A stretch of 37,978 nucleotides of DNA from Hyphomicrobiaceae bacterium (GTDB lineage: Bacteria; Pseudomonadota; Alphaproteobacteria; Rhizobiales; Methyloligellaceae): positions 1-37,978 of the forward strand of contig JALCBY010000032.1 of NCBI GenBank assembly GCA_028066055.1, read 5' to 3'. The notes beneath the pieces were generated by a model. The model ran no database searches, was not told the DNA's origin, and saw only the letters and a list, made by a program, of their open reading frames with translations. Below are positions 24,302-31,731 of the stretch, piece after piece. How positions within the stretch are numbered: position 1 is the stretch's first letter; the number at the start of each line of letters is the position of its first letter. The position numbers and the translations under genes are program-made.

Positions 24302-25711
24302 ATGTCGCGCGATCTGAAATTTTGGGGGCTGATTGGTTTCGTCTTCATTGCCGCCGTGGCTGGCGTCATGGCCTATCTCGCGCTGACCGCACCGCTTTCC
24401 GGAAAGCTGCGCCTTGGCGCCGACCCGGTAAATTCGGAGCCCTATGAAATGGCGACGGCCATCGCCCATGTCATTTCCCGCACATATCCGGGACTTGAGA
24501 TCGAAGTCGTCCCGACAGGCGGGTCTTCGGAAAACATGAATCTGCTTACCAGCGGCGAGCTTGATTTGGCGCTGGTTCAGGCGGAAGTGATCAGCCGCGA
24601 GAACGTTTCACTGCTCGCGGTGTTGTATCACGACCTGTTTCAACTGCTGGTACGAGATGATTCCGGCATCGAGAAACTCAAGGACCTCGAAGGCAAGCGG
24701 ATCGCACTCCCGCCGGTGACCACCGGTCAGTATCGGGCCTTCTGGTTTCTGGCCAATCACTACGGCCTCGCGCCGGAACGCATTATCGCGATCCCCATGA
24801 ACACCTATCAGGCCGACGAAGCTCTGGTTGCCGGGCAGATCGACGCCATTTTCCGCGTCCGCGGTCCCCGGAATTCCTCAATCCGCGTCTTGTTCGGACG
24901 AACCGATTTGCGGTTCATTCCCATTGATCAGGGCGACGCGTTGCATTTGCGCCAGCCGGCCTACACCGCCTCCTTCATTCCAAAAGGTTCCTACAGGGGT
25001 GATCCCGCCACTCCGGCGGAGGCGCTGCCGACCGTTGCGGTAGACCGGCTGCTTGTTGCGCGCGACGAGGTGCCGGAGGAAATCGTCAGAGCGATCACAA
25101 GCGTGCTGTTCGAGAAGCGCCGAGACCTCGCTCTACGCACGCCTCTCGCCGCTCTCATTCGGCAACCTGAAATAAAACAGGGCACGATGCTCCCCGTCCA
25201 CGGCGGTGCGCTCAGCTACTACGAACGGGAAAAGCCCTCATTCCTTGAGGAGAAGGCGGAATTTCTCGCCCTCATCTTCTCGGTTCTGGTCGTCCTGACG
25301 TCCCTTGCCATCGCCTTCACACGCCGCTTCTACGAACGCCAGAAAGGCCGCATCGAGGATTACTCGATCGAACTCCTGGAACTCGAAAAAAGCGCCAAGG
25401 GCGCCACGTCCATACCCGATCTCGATATCTGCAAACATCGATTGACCGAAATTCTCGCCGAAGCCGTGGACGACATGCGCCATCGGCGCATCAATGCCGA
25501 AGGGCTGCAACTGTTCTCGTTCGTCTGGGAATCCGTCAACTACACCATCAACGACCACGAGGAGCAGTTGCGCCTCGGGCCCGGTCCAAGCGGGTATGCG
25601 GGTGGATCGGCCAATGTGACAGCGCGCACGAAATCGAACAACAACCGGAAAAGACAAATGCGTCAGACCAGACGCAAGCCGTCGCAAGAGTCCGCTCGCA
25701 CCGACAGCTGA
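24302..25711 (+). CDS. membrane-anchored orphan TAXI-family solute-binding protein
   Basis: The 469-residue protein has a first membrane helix at about residues 8-30. A TAXI solute-binding domain follows at about 35-310 (KLRLGADPVNSEPYEMATAIA, VVPTGGSSENMNLLTSGELDLALVQAEV, LEGKRIALPPVTTGQYRA, given in parts). A second helix (about 318-341, ALIFSVLVVLTSLAIAF) leads to a cytoplasmic charged segment (ERQKGRIEDYSIELLELEKSA and beyond) and a very basic, Ser/Arg-rich tail. TAXI proteins usually feed a TRAP permease; none is next to it. The anchored, two-helix topology with cytoplasmic tail resembles a receptor. It lies divergent from the IOR gene; ligand is unknown. Confidence 0.85.
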   Translation: MSRDLKFWGLIGFVFIAAVAGVMAYLALTAPLSGKLRLGADPVNSEPYEMATAIAHVISRTYPGLEIEVVPTGGSSENMNLLTSGELDLALVQAEVISRENVSLLAVLYHDLFQLLVRDDSGIEKLKDLEGKRIALPPVTTGQYRAFWFLANHYGLAPERIIAIPMNTYQADEALVAGQIDAIFRVRGPRNSSIRVLFGRTDLRFIPIDQGDALHLRQPAYTASFIPKGSYRGDPATPAEALPTVAVDRLLVARDEVPEEIVRAITSVLFEKRRDLALRTPLAALIRQPEIKQGTMLPVHGGALSYYEREKPSFLEEKAEFLALIFSVLVVLTSLAIAFTRRFYERQKGRIEDYSIELLELEKSAKGATSIPDLDICKHRLTEILAEAVDDMRHRRINAEGLQLFSFVWESVNYTINDHEEQLRLGPGPSGYAGGSANVTARTKSNNNRKRQMRQTRRKPSQESARTDS

Positions 25712-25929
25712 CGGAACGCACTAAAGCCCGCGGATCACCACATTGTGAACCGTGCAAACTGACCAAGATCATCCGTATGCATCGAAAACCTCTTCCGGCG
25801 CGTTGCTGATTCCTGATATCGATATGAGTGGGGCTCGACGACCAATCCGGCCGGTTCCCGAAGCATCGTTTGCGCACGGGCTGCGGTCGCGGTCATCATG
25901 AATCTCCACGCACTTGAAGGTTCGCACCA
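25712..25929. other. 218-bp intergenic region, no gene seen
   Basis: No convincing coding frame or RNA gene is visible; opposite-strand frames lack ribosome-binding sites. Near the right end GAAGG precedes the start codon at 25930. Confidence 0.4.
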
Positions 25930-26880
25930 ATGAACACCGTCAACTCCGCACAGCATGTTCAGTCCAGAACCCGCGATCTCGGGCGCTTCGATGCGCCCGT
26001 GCTGGTATGTGGTGGCGCTTACTCAAATCTCGAAGCGTTTAAGGCCTTGCTGGCAGCCGCCGAACGGATGGCAATTCCGAAAAATCACATTGTTCATACG
26101 GGCGATGTGATCGCCTATTGCGCGGACGCGGCGGCCACTGCGGACCTTCTGCACGAAAGCGGCGCACCCGCTATTCTGGGAAACGTCGAGGAGAGTCTCG
26201 CCGCCTCATCGCCGGATTGCGGTTGCGGCTTCAACGAGGGTTCCGTCTGCGACAAGCTTGCTGCGGAGTGGTTCTCCTACGCCGATGCCCAAACCGGGCC
26301 GGAACTCCGCCGCTGGATGCAACTGCTGCCGTATCACCTGACATTCGAACTCTCAGGACGACGCGTGCGAGCAGTTCACGGGAGCGTGCAGGAGGTCAAC
26401 CGGTTCATGTTTTCTTCCCTCCCGGACTCCGCGTTCGAGGCCGAGTTCGCCCATGCGGACGCGGATATCGTCGTCGCCGGTCATTCGGGCATTCCCTTCA
26501 CACGTCAGGTCGGCTCTCGCGTGTGGCACAATTCCGGCTCCGTCGGACTTCCAGCAAACGATGGGACACCGCGCGTCTGGTTCAGCGTTCTGACCCCGGA
26601 AAGGGACGGCGTGCATATCGAGCATCACGCCTTTAACTACGATCATGAGCTCACAAAATCGAAAATGCTTCAGGCGGGTGTCTGTACCGAATATGCCGAA
26701 ACGCTCTCCAGCGGCGTATGGCCCAGCCTCGACGTATTGCCTGACGTGGAGAAACAGTCGACAGGCAAACCGCTCGATCTGAGTGAGCCTGTCTTTTGCC
26801 CGGCCCCGGTTGCGGAAGAAAAAAGTGGAGCGGCACCTAAAACGGGCGCGCCGGCCCCAACGATCCAAGAAACAGCGTAA
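25930..26880 (+). CDS. metallophosphoesterase-fold protein lacking metal site 1
   Basis: The 316-residue protein follows the calcineurin-like phosphoesterase pattern. Motif I, normally SDIHGN, is GGAYSN (Gly29 for Asp, Tyr31 for His). GDVIAY keeps bridging Asp59. The GNH[DE] motif is GNVEESL, keeping Asn85 but replacing His by Val86. VHGS keeps His150, and GHTH is GHSG, keeping His185 and losing the final His (Gly187). All site-1-specific ligands are thus gone while site-2 ligands remain. A CGCGFNEGSVC cysteine cluster is at about residues 97-107. The last 60 residues are proline-rich. I recall a rhizobial subfamily with similar GGPYSN and GNCEE motifs. GAAGG precedes the start at 25930. The 3' end overlaps the convergent NicO gene by 44 bp. 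Confidence 0.82.
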   Translation: MNTVNSAQHVQSRTRDLGRFDAPVLVCGGAYSNLEAFKALLAAAERMAIPKNHIVHTGDVIAYCADAAATADLLHESGAPAILGNVEESLAASSPDCGCGFNEGSVCDKLAAEWFSYADAQTGPELRRWMQLLPYHLTFELSGRRVRAVHGSVQEVNRFMFSSLPDSAFEAEFAHADADIVVAGHSGIPFTRQVGSRVWHNSGSVGLPANDGTPRVWFSVLTPERDGVHIEHHAFNYDHELTKSKMLQAGVCTEYAETLSSGVWPSLDVLPDVEKQSTGKPLDLSEPVFCPAPVAEEKSGAAPKTGAPAPTIQETA

Positions 26881-27889
26881 CGCCGAGCATCAGCACCAGA
26901 AGTGACCCGCCGAGCGCCGCGCCATTCATAATCCATCCCGACCAGTTCCCGCTGTCGCCGGCCAGCCGCAACGCCAGCTGCTTTGAACCGACTGCAAGCA
27001 CCGCAAGCGAGGAAACCGTGATTGCCGTGCCGATCGCCATTGCGAATGTTGCGACGACGCCGGCAAAAAACAATCCGTTGGCGAGTGCGAAAATGAGGAC
27101 GATAACCGCACCACTGCATGGCCGAATGCCCACCGCAAACACAATTGCCGCTGCCTTGCGCCACGAAAGCTTGCCCGCCAGGTCCTGAGGGTCAGGCATA
27201 TGGACGTGCCCGCAACTATGGTCATGCGCGTGTCCACAACCATGGGTATGAGCATGGTCATGGTCGTGCGCGTGGGCATGGCCCGCATGACCTGCAAAGA
27301 TCCTGCGCAACTGCGTTATGACAAGCCACAGTCCGACCAGCGCAATCAGGGCATAGCTGGCCGTTTCGAGATGGGCTTCCGTCGCCTTGATCGTCAATCC
27401 CGCCGCATTCAACACGATCGCCAAAACAACGACGAGACAGATGGCAGATACGGCCTGAACGATCGCGGCGAGGAAACTCAACATGATTCCGCGTCTGACC
27501 GTACGCTCGTTCGCAAGCACGTAGGACGATATCACCGCCTTGCCGTGACCCGGCCCGACCGCGTGCACAACACCATAGATGAAGCTGAGACTTGCGAGCA
27601 GCCAGGCGGCCGCCAGACCGCCGTCGCTCTTGAGTTTCTTGACAGCACCGGCAAGCTGACGATGCAAGTCGCGCTGGATCGCCAATACGGCCGTCCACGC
27701 CTGCTCCAGAAAGCCGACATCCCGTGCGCTCCGAACCATGCGATCGCCGGCGGTGCTTGGCGATGACCGGTCGTCCGATTGCGGCGCACCGGGTGCAGGC
27801 ACGCCGAAGGGCGATGTCTGCGCCTGTGCGACATTGCAGGCAATGAATACGAAAAGAAGGCAACTGAAAAGCGCGCAAACAAGCCGCAT
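26837..27889 (-). CDS. NicO/RcnA-type nickel/cobalt transporter
   Basis: The 350-residue membrane protein has a signal-like first helix (ending near NVAQAQ) and about six further helices. The family motif HAVGPGHGKAVISSY is at about residues 109-123, with RPCSGAVIVLIFALANG near 256-272. A cytoplasmic or periplasmic loop at 201-230 has 13 His in 30 residues plus two Cys (HAHDHDHAHTHGCGH), a metal-handling feature. The NicO family moves Ni2+ or Co2+, either way. The gene lies 10 bp after the DUF1007 gene. DUF1007 partners are typical of the uptake-type systems. Its 3' end overlaps the phosphoesterase gene by 44 bases on the opposite strand. Confidence 0.92.
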   Translation of the reverse strand: MRLVCALFSCLLFVFIACNVAQAQTSPFGVPAPGAPQSDDRSSPSTAGDRMVRSARDVGFLEQAWTAVLAIQRDLHRQLAGAVKKLKSDGGLAAAWLLASLSFIYGVVHAVGPGHGKAVISSYVLANERTVRRGIMLSFLAAIVQAVSAICLVVVLAIVLNAAGLTIKATEAHLETASYALIALVGLWLVITQLRRIFAGHAGHAHAHDHDHAHTHGCGHAHDHSCGHVHMPDPQDLAGKLSWRKAAAIVFAVGIRPCSGAVIVLIFALANGLFFAGVVATFAMAIGTAITVSSLAVLAVGSKQLALRLAGDSGNWSGWIMNGAALGGSLLVLMLGVTLFLGSLGPARPF

Positions 27890-27899
27890 GAGACAAGGA

Positions 27900-28565
27900 T
27901 CAGCTGGTCTTGCAGGAAATCAGCACATCGGATGCGAACTGCGCGCCGAAATCACTTCCCGCACCCAGTTCATTGAAGAACGCCTCACCGAGATCGCTCA
28001 ACTTGGTCTCCTGGACAGACTGCGGTTTCGGCTTCTCGATCGCTGCTTCACAGCCGCGGGGGGCATTGCTCGCGAGCGTCACAGCCGCGTCCTTCGCATG
28101 CGAAAAGGCAACGAAATACGTCGGGTCGTAAATCGCGAAGCGGAGCTGCTCCTTGCGGGCATCGAGCGGTGTCTTGAGTGGCAGCGTGAAATGCAGCGTC
28201 AATTGGCCATTTTCGTGAGAAAGGTAATAGCCCTCCTCGGGCACGTTCAAGGGAACCTGTTTCTCACCCACCTTGGCAAAGGTGAAGAAATCGAACTCCG
28301 AGAGAGACGTAATATTGACCTTTGCAAGCTCCGCAAGCTCGGCCCGGTCAAACTTCCCGTCTCCATTCTTGTCCATGCCCTGTGCCGCGTAGGTGCTGAA
28401 CACCTCATCGAACGTCCAGCGGTGCTGAAATCCAGTGATGCGGCCCTGCGCGTCGTGGACCACCTCGGTCTTCGTCGAAACCCAGACGTGCGGGTGCGCG
28501 CTTGCTGCAGAAGACATTGCACAAACCGCCAGTGCCGTCGCCGCAACCTCTATTTTCGTTTTCAT
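27900..28565 (-). CDS. DUF1007 family periplasmic metal-binding partner
   Basis: The 221-residue protein has a signal peptide (cleavage near ASAHPHVW) so the mature form starts with the family motif HPHVW (residues 24-28), a likely metal-binding N-terminus. A canonical EF-hand-type loop DKNGDGKFDRAE occurs at residues 65-76. The remainder is a beta-rich domain (FDFFTFAKVGEK, LHFTLPL, YDPTYFVAF) with one cysteine pair. DUF1007 genes accompany NicO transporters, and are presumed to capture metal in the periplasm. The start at 28565 has AAGGAAA upstream; the longer frame is not preferred. Confidence 0.88.
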   Translation of the reverse strand: MKTKIEVAATALAVCAMSSAASAHPHVWVSTKTEVVHDAQGRITGFQHRWTFDEVFSTYAAQGMDKNGDGKFDRAELAELAKVNITSLSEFDFFTFAKVGEKQVPLNVPEEGYYLSHENGQLTLHFTLPLKTPLDARKEQLRFAIYDPTYFVAFSHAKDAAVTLASNAPRGCEAAIEKPKPQSVQETKLSDLGEAFFNELGAGSDFGAQFASDVLISCKTS

Positions 28566-28691
28566 CGGATTTTCCTTAATTCCCGCGTTTGCCGTGGCGG
28601 GGCCAACTCGCAAGATTCGATATGGTTCTCTCACGAAATCAGGGCACGAATCTGTCAAGGATTCCTTATCGCACTTCGCCGGTCAACGCAC

Positions 28692-28728
28692 AAAAAAGTC
28701 GGGCAACTTCTGAGTGAAGCTGCCCGAC
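28692..28728 (-). terminator. intrinsic terminator after the L,D-transpeptidase pair
   Basis: On the minus strand GTCGGGCA pairs with TGCCCGAC at 28698-28728, continuing with CTTC/GAAG after one mismatch to a five-base loop, then six T residues (28692-28697). This is a classic intrinsic terminator for the tandem ldt genes upstream, 36 bases after the stop at 28764. Confidence 0.85.
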
Positions 28729-28763
28729 CCATTAAATCGGAAAATCCGGTATGACGCGGTGCG

Positions 28764-29357
28764 TCAACCCATGACCCGGCGGTGCGTGACGATCACCTTA
28801 GTTCCAACCCGTGTACGGTTGTAGAGATCGATGATGTCGTTGTTGTAAAGGCGAATGCATCCGTGGGTCACATTCTGGCCGACCGTCCACGGCGCATCGG
28901 TCCCGTGAATGCGATAAAGCGTATTGCCGAGATAAAGTGCGCGAACGCCGAGTGGATTGCGCGGATCCCCGCCCCTCACATGCGCGGGCAGTTTCGGGTT
29001 TTCGCGCCGCATTGACGCGGTTGGCGTCCACGGCGGATTGACGCGTTTCTGGCTGACGCGCTGAACGCCCGACCACATGGCCCGGCCACTCGGCACGCCG
29101 ATGGGGTAGCTGATGGCTTGGCCCTTCTTATGCACATAGTAGAGCCGCCGGTCGCCAAGGCTGACGACAATGACGCGCACGCCGTAGCGTGACGTAAACG
29201 GCACCACCTGGCGCCCACTTTGCCAGCCTCCGCCTCCGCCACCGAAAATGGATGAAAAAATGCCCTGAGCCGCCGCCTTTTGCGGTGTCATGGCGGTGAC
29301 CATGCCGGCCAGAGCCAGCGCGAACAGGCCAAATTTGAGAATTCCGGTCTTTTTCAT
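28764..29357 (-). CDS. L,D-transpeptidase (YkuD domain), second of a tandem pair
   Basis: The 197-residue protein has a signal peptide (cleavage near KAAAQG) followed by a glycine-rich GGGGGGW segment. A YkuD domain covers about residues 60-195. The catalytic region IHGTDAPWTVGQNV and THGCIRLYN has the nucleophile Cys167 with His151 and His165 nearby. The enzyme links peptidoglycan side chains (3-3 cross-links) or attaches proteins to the wall. The start at 29357 is one base after the upstream ldt stop; an in-frame start at 29390 would overlap it. A strong terminator follows. Confidence 0.92.
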   Translation of the reverse strand: MKKTGILKFGLFALALAGMVTAMTPQKAAAQGIFSSIFGGGGGGWQSGRQVVPFTSRYGVRVIVVSLGDRRLYYVHKKGQAISYPIGVPSGRAMWSGVQRVSQKRVNPPWTPTASMRRENPKLPAHVRGGDPRNPLGVRALYLGNTLYRIHGTDAPWTVGQNVTHGCIRLYNNDIIDLYNRTRVGTKVIVTHRRVMG

Positions 29358-29358
29358 G

Positions 29359-29910
29359 TCACACCCCATCTGATCTTCCGACTCTGACACTTTCCATCTT
29401 GCGAATTACGTAGACGGGCGCACCGATATGCACCCGTTCGTATAAATCCTTCACATCCTCGTTCAGCATCCTGATGCAGCCACTCGACGCTGCGCGCCCG
29501 ATAGATCCCGGTGCGTTGGTTCCGTGAATACGATATTCGGACCAGCCGAGATAAATGGCTCTGACACCAAGAGGATTGCGCGGTCCCGGCGGCACATAAC
29601 GCGGTGCTCCGGCCCGGCGCATACGCAAGGTCGGATACCACCCGGGGTCTTTTTTCTTTTTCTCGACGAAGGTCTTGCCGAACCACTGAAAGCGCGGCTT
29701 TCCAACCGCCACCTTGTATTTGATCGCCTGCCCGTTACCGAGGCTGTAATAGAGCCGGCGTCCGGCGGTATCGACAATAATCGAACCTATCGGATATTTG
29801 CCCGATTCCAGCGCAACGATTTCTTTGGCAAACAACGGATTCGGCGCAAGCAAAACAAGCGCTGCCAAAGAGGCTGCAAAGGATGCGCGAAGCGTCAATC
29901 GCACGGTCAT
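29359..29910 (-). CDS. L,D-transpeptidase (YkuD domain), first of a tandem pair
   Basis: The 183-residue protein has a signal peptide (hydrophobic stretch about residues 8-22, cleavage near NPLFAKE) and a YkuD domain. The active-site blocks are YRIHGTNAPGSIGRA and SSGCIRMLN (nucleophile Cys145). Its middle differs from the second copy (KYKVAVGKPRFQWFGKTF, KKKKDPGWYPT) so the two are paralogues with different specificity, not a recent duplication. The start at 29910 is favoured because it yields a compact signal peptide; a longer open frame reaches 30045. The second enzyme follows after one base, so they are probably translated together. Confidence 0.9.
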   Translation of the reverse strand: MTVRLTLRASFAASLAALVLLAPNPLFAKEIVALESGKYPIGSIIVDTAGRRLYYSLGNGQAIKYKVAVGKPRFQWFGKTFVEKKKKDPGWYPTLRMRRAGAPRYVPPGPRNPLGVRAIYLGWSEYRIHGTNAPGSIGRAASSGCIRMLNEDVKDLYERVHIGAPVYVIRKMESVRVGRSDGV

Positions 29911-29937
29911 TCTCGAAATCCCTCGCTCACATCTATC

Positions 29938-29970
29938 TTTTGTCCGAAAGTGCGCCGCAGCCGGACAAAA
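29938..29970. promoter_or_regulatory. perfect 9-bp inverted repeat in the ldt leader
   Basis: TTTTGTCCG and CGGACAAAA flank 15 bases. The element lies 28-60 bases upstream of the first ldt start on the minus strand, where it could be an operator or an RNA hairpin. Its TGTCCG/CGGACA core recurs at 30234. Confidence 0.5.
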
Positions 29971-30233
29971 ACGCGCGTCGATCGCCATCGGTGCGGCTCG
30001 ACACGCTATGGTCGCAATTCCTTTGACCAATATTGTAGAGGCCATGCCGGCTGTTCAAGGGGCGCACCTATCACAATGCGAATTTAGGCGGCTGAAATTG
30101 AGACTTTGTGAACGGAGTGTGGGATTTTCGCCACAGAAGGCGGCCGGCTTCGCACCTGATTGAAAAACCTTAGCGAACCTATCGGCCTGCCAATTTCACG
30201 CATCCTGCCGACCTGTATCGTGACCGCGCAATA

Positions 30234-30277
30234 TGTCCGAAATCACCAACGCTTAAGCCGGACAAGCTCAGCCGGAC
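30234..30277. promoter_or_regulatory. second TGTCCG/CGGACA repeat plus extra GCCGGAC copy
   Basis: TGTCCGAAA (30234-30242) and GCCGGACAA (30257-30265) repeat the sequences found at 29941-29968 with a longer spacer. A further GCCGGAC at 30271-30277 follows 14 bases after the first, near one and a half helical turns. The repeated cores in the gap between the ldt and TRAP operons suggest binding sites for one regulator. Confidence 0.42.
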
Positions 30278-30305
30278 CTGCGGATACCGTTGTCGCTATA
30301 AAGTG

Positions 30306-30328
30306 ATGTTCCAAAAGCTATCGAACAT
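30306..30328. promoter_or_regulatory. ATGTTC-N11-GAACAT inverted repeat
   Basis: Perfect 6-bp arms ATGTTC and GAACAT with an 11-base spacer. It lies 177 bases before the dctP start. The half-sites face the other way from the alphaproteobacterial LexA motif, so this is a candidate operator of an unidentified regulator. Confidence 0.35.
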
Positions 30329-30372
30329 TTTAGTTGCGCCCACCCGCAGGATAGGATGACATAGAGTGTGGC

Positions 30373-30416
30373 CAATGTGCACAAGCTAACCCCTCGATAA
30401 TCCGGGGCTTATTGGT
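30373..30416 (+). promoter_or_regulatory. nested hairpin in the leader of the TRAP operon
   Basis: CCAAT (30373-30377) can pair with ATTGG (30412-30416). AAGC (30384-30387) can pair with GCTT (30408-30411), and CCC (30392-30394) with GGG (30405-30407), giving a nested stem about 90 bases before the dctP start. T-rich sequence follows (TTTGGCCTTTGTCTTT). It may be an attenuator, a stabilising leader or a binding site. Confidence 0.35.
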
Positions 30417-30504
30417 TTGGCCTTTGTCTTTCGCTCATAGCGCGCGCAACGGTTCATACGGCCCGCGCTGCTGAGTATGTTTTGTATGAAATGGGAGGAT
30501 ATAG

Positions 30505-31638
30505 ATGAAGAAAGCTGAAGCGAGCAACGTGTCGCGCCGCAAGTTCCTCAAAGGAAGCGCCGTCGCGACAGGCGCCGCTGCTGCCACGGTGGCATTTCCA
30601 CAGATTTCCCGCGCGCAGACCACCACTCTGAAAATGCAGAGCTCGTGGGGTGCGAAGGCGATATTCCAGGATATGGCGAAACAGTACGCTGATCGCGTTG
30701 AAGGCATGTCGGGCGGTCGCCTTAAGGTCGATTTGCTGCCGGCCGGCGCGGTCGTCAAGGCGTTCCAGGTCCAGGACGCCTGCCACAAGGGCGTTCTCGA
30801 CGGTGCACACACCGTGACCGCTTACTGGTACGGCAAGAACAAGGCCGCATCGCTCTTCGGCACCGGCCCGGTCTTCGGCGCCAACGCCTCGCAGATCCTT
30901 GCCTGGATTCACTATGGCGGCGGCAAGGAGCTCTATCGCGAACTGGTTCAGGACATCCTGAAACTGAACCTGGTCGGTTTCTTCTGCATGCCGATGCCGA
31001 CACAACCGCTCGGCTGGTTCTCGGAAGAGATCAAGTCTGCCGATCAAATGAAGGGCCTCAAATACCGCACCGTTGGTCTGGCCACGGACATCATGCAGGG
31101 CATGGGTGTTAAGGTCACGCAGCTGCCGGGCGGTGAAATCGTTCCGGCGCTCGAGCGCGGCGTCATCGAGGCGTTCGAGTTCAACAACCCGACATCCGAC
31201 CGCCAGTTCGGCGCCCAGGACGTGCGCAAGCACTATATGATGGGCTCCTACCATCAGGCGGCGGAGTTCTTCGAGATCATCTTCAACCAGGACAAGTACA
31301 ACTCTCTGCCGGTCGAGCAGAAGAAGATCCTGGAATATGCCGCCGAGGCCGCCAACACGGCGAACTACGGCATGGCCATGGACAGCTACTCGAAGGACCT
31401 GCAGACCCTGCTGAACAAGGATGGCGTCAAAGTGCACCGCACGCCTTCCGCCGTCATGCAGGCGCAGCTGAAGTCCTGGGACGAGGTTCTTGCGAAGCTG
31501 AACCAGGATCCCTTCTTCAAGAAGGTCGTCGACAGCCAGAAGGCATGGTCGCACCGGGTTGCCTACTACGACATCAACAACGCGGCGGACTACAAGCTGG
31601 CGTTCAAGCACTACTTCCCGGGCGAAATCGACTTCTAG
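30505..31638 (+). CDS. TRAP transporter solute-binding protein (DctP type)
   Basis: The 377-residue periplasmic protein has a Tat-type signal (SRRKFLKGSAVATG, cleavage near SRAQTT), then the binding domain. Family features are LKMQSSWGAKAIF, GGRLKVDLLPAGAVVKAFQVQ (given short) and the substrate-contact helix LKYRTVGLATDIMQ, where the Arg usually binds a carboxylate. The FNNPTSDRQFG block and the overall pattern resemble the mannitol/chloroaromatic and 2-keto-acid group of binding proteins (FcbT1/TakP-like). The substrate is probably an organic acid, unproven. GGGAGG lies 6 bases upstream. It begins a five-gene operon with a hairpin after the stop. Confidence 0.93.
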   Translation: MKKAEASNVSRRKFLKGSAVATGAAAATVAFPQISRAQTTTLKMQSSWGAKAIFQDMAKQYADRVEGMSGGRLKVDLLPAGAVVKAFQVQDACHKGVLDGAHTVTAYWYGKNKAASLFGTGPVFGANASQILAWIHYGGGKELYRELVQDILKLNLVGFFCMPMPTQPLGWFSEEIKSADQMKGLKYRTVGLATDIMQGMGVKVTQLPGGEIVPALERGVIEAFEFNNPTSDRQFGAQDVRKHYMMGSYHQAAEFFEIIFNQDKYNSLPVEQKKILEYAAEAANTANYGMAMDSYSKDLQTLLNKDGVKVHRTPSAVMQAQLKSWDEVLAKLNQDPFFKKVVDSQKAWSHRVAYYDINNAADYKLAFKHYFPGEIDF

Positions 31639-31662
31639 TCAGCCGGGTTTTCTGCGACTATC

Positions 31663-31688
31663 GGGACGGCGCTGCGAAGCGCCGTCCC
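31663..31688 (+). promoter_or_regulatory. strong hairpin between dctP and dctQ
   Basis: GGGACGGCGC (31663-31672) and GCGCCGTCCC (31679-31688) form a perfect 10-bp stem with a TGCGAA loop, 25 bases after the dctP stop and 43 bases before the presumed dctQ start. There is no T-run after it. Such intercistronic hairpins after binding-protein genes usually protect that message from 3' decay, raising binding protein over permease; that is inference here. Confidence 0.7.
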
Positions 31689-31731
31689 TTCCGCGTGTCC
31701 ATGTTGGAGCGCGGACGTTTTGGGGGGAACA

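Larger units (their letters stand above)
29971..30504. other. large non-coding divergent region, ldt / TRAP operon
   Basis: Together with 29911-29970 this is a 594-bp gap between divergent operons, the longest in the window. No open frame here is convincing. It holds the repeats annotated separately and the dctP ribosome-binding site GGGAGG at about 30494. An undetected small RNA is possible but not shown. Confidence 0.5.

Noticed and set aside
28566-28763. Zur or NikR operator upstream of the DUF1007-NicO pair
   Set aside because: No convincing palindrome of either known type was found; the clear structure there is a terminator for the opposite upstream genes.
30306-30328. LexA (SOS) operator
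   Set aside because: The arms are ATGTTC-N11-GAACAT, the opposite orientation and spacing to the alphaproteobacterial GTTC-N7-GTTC type.
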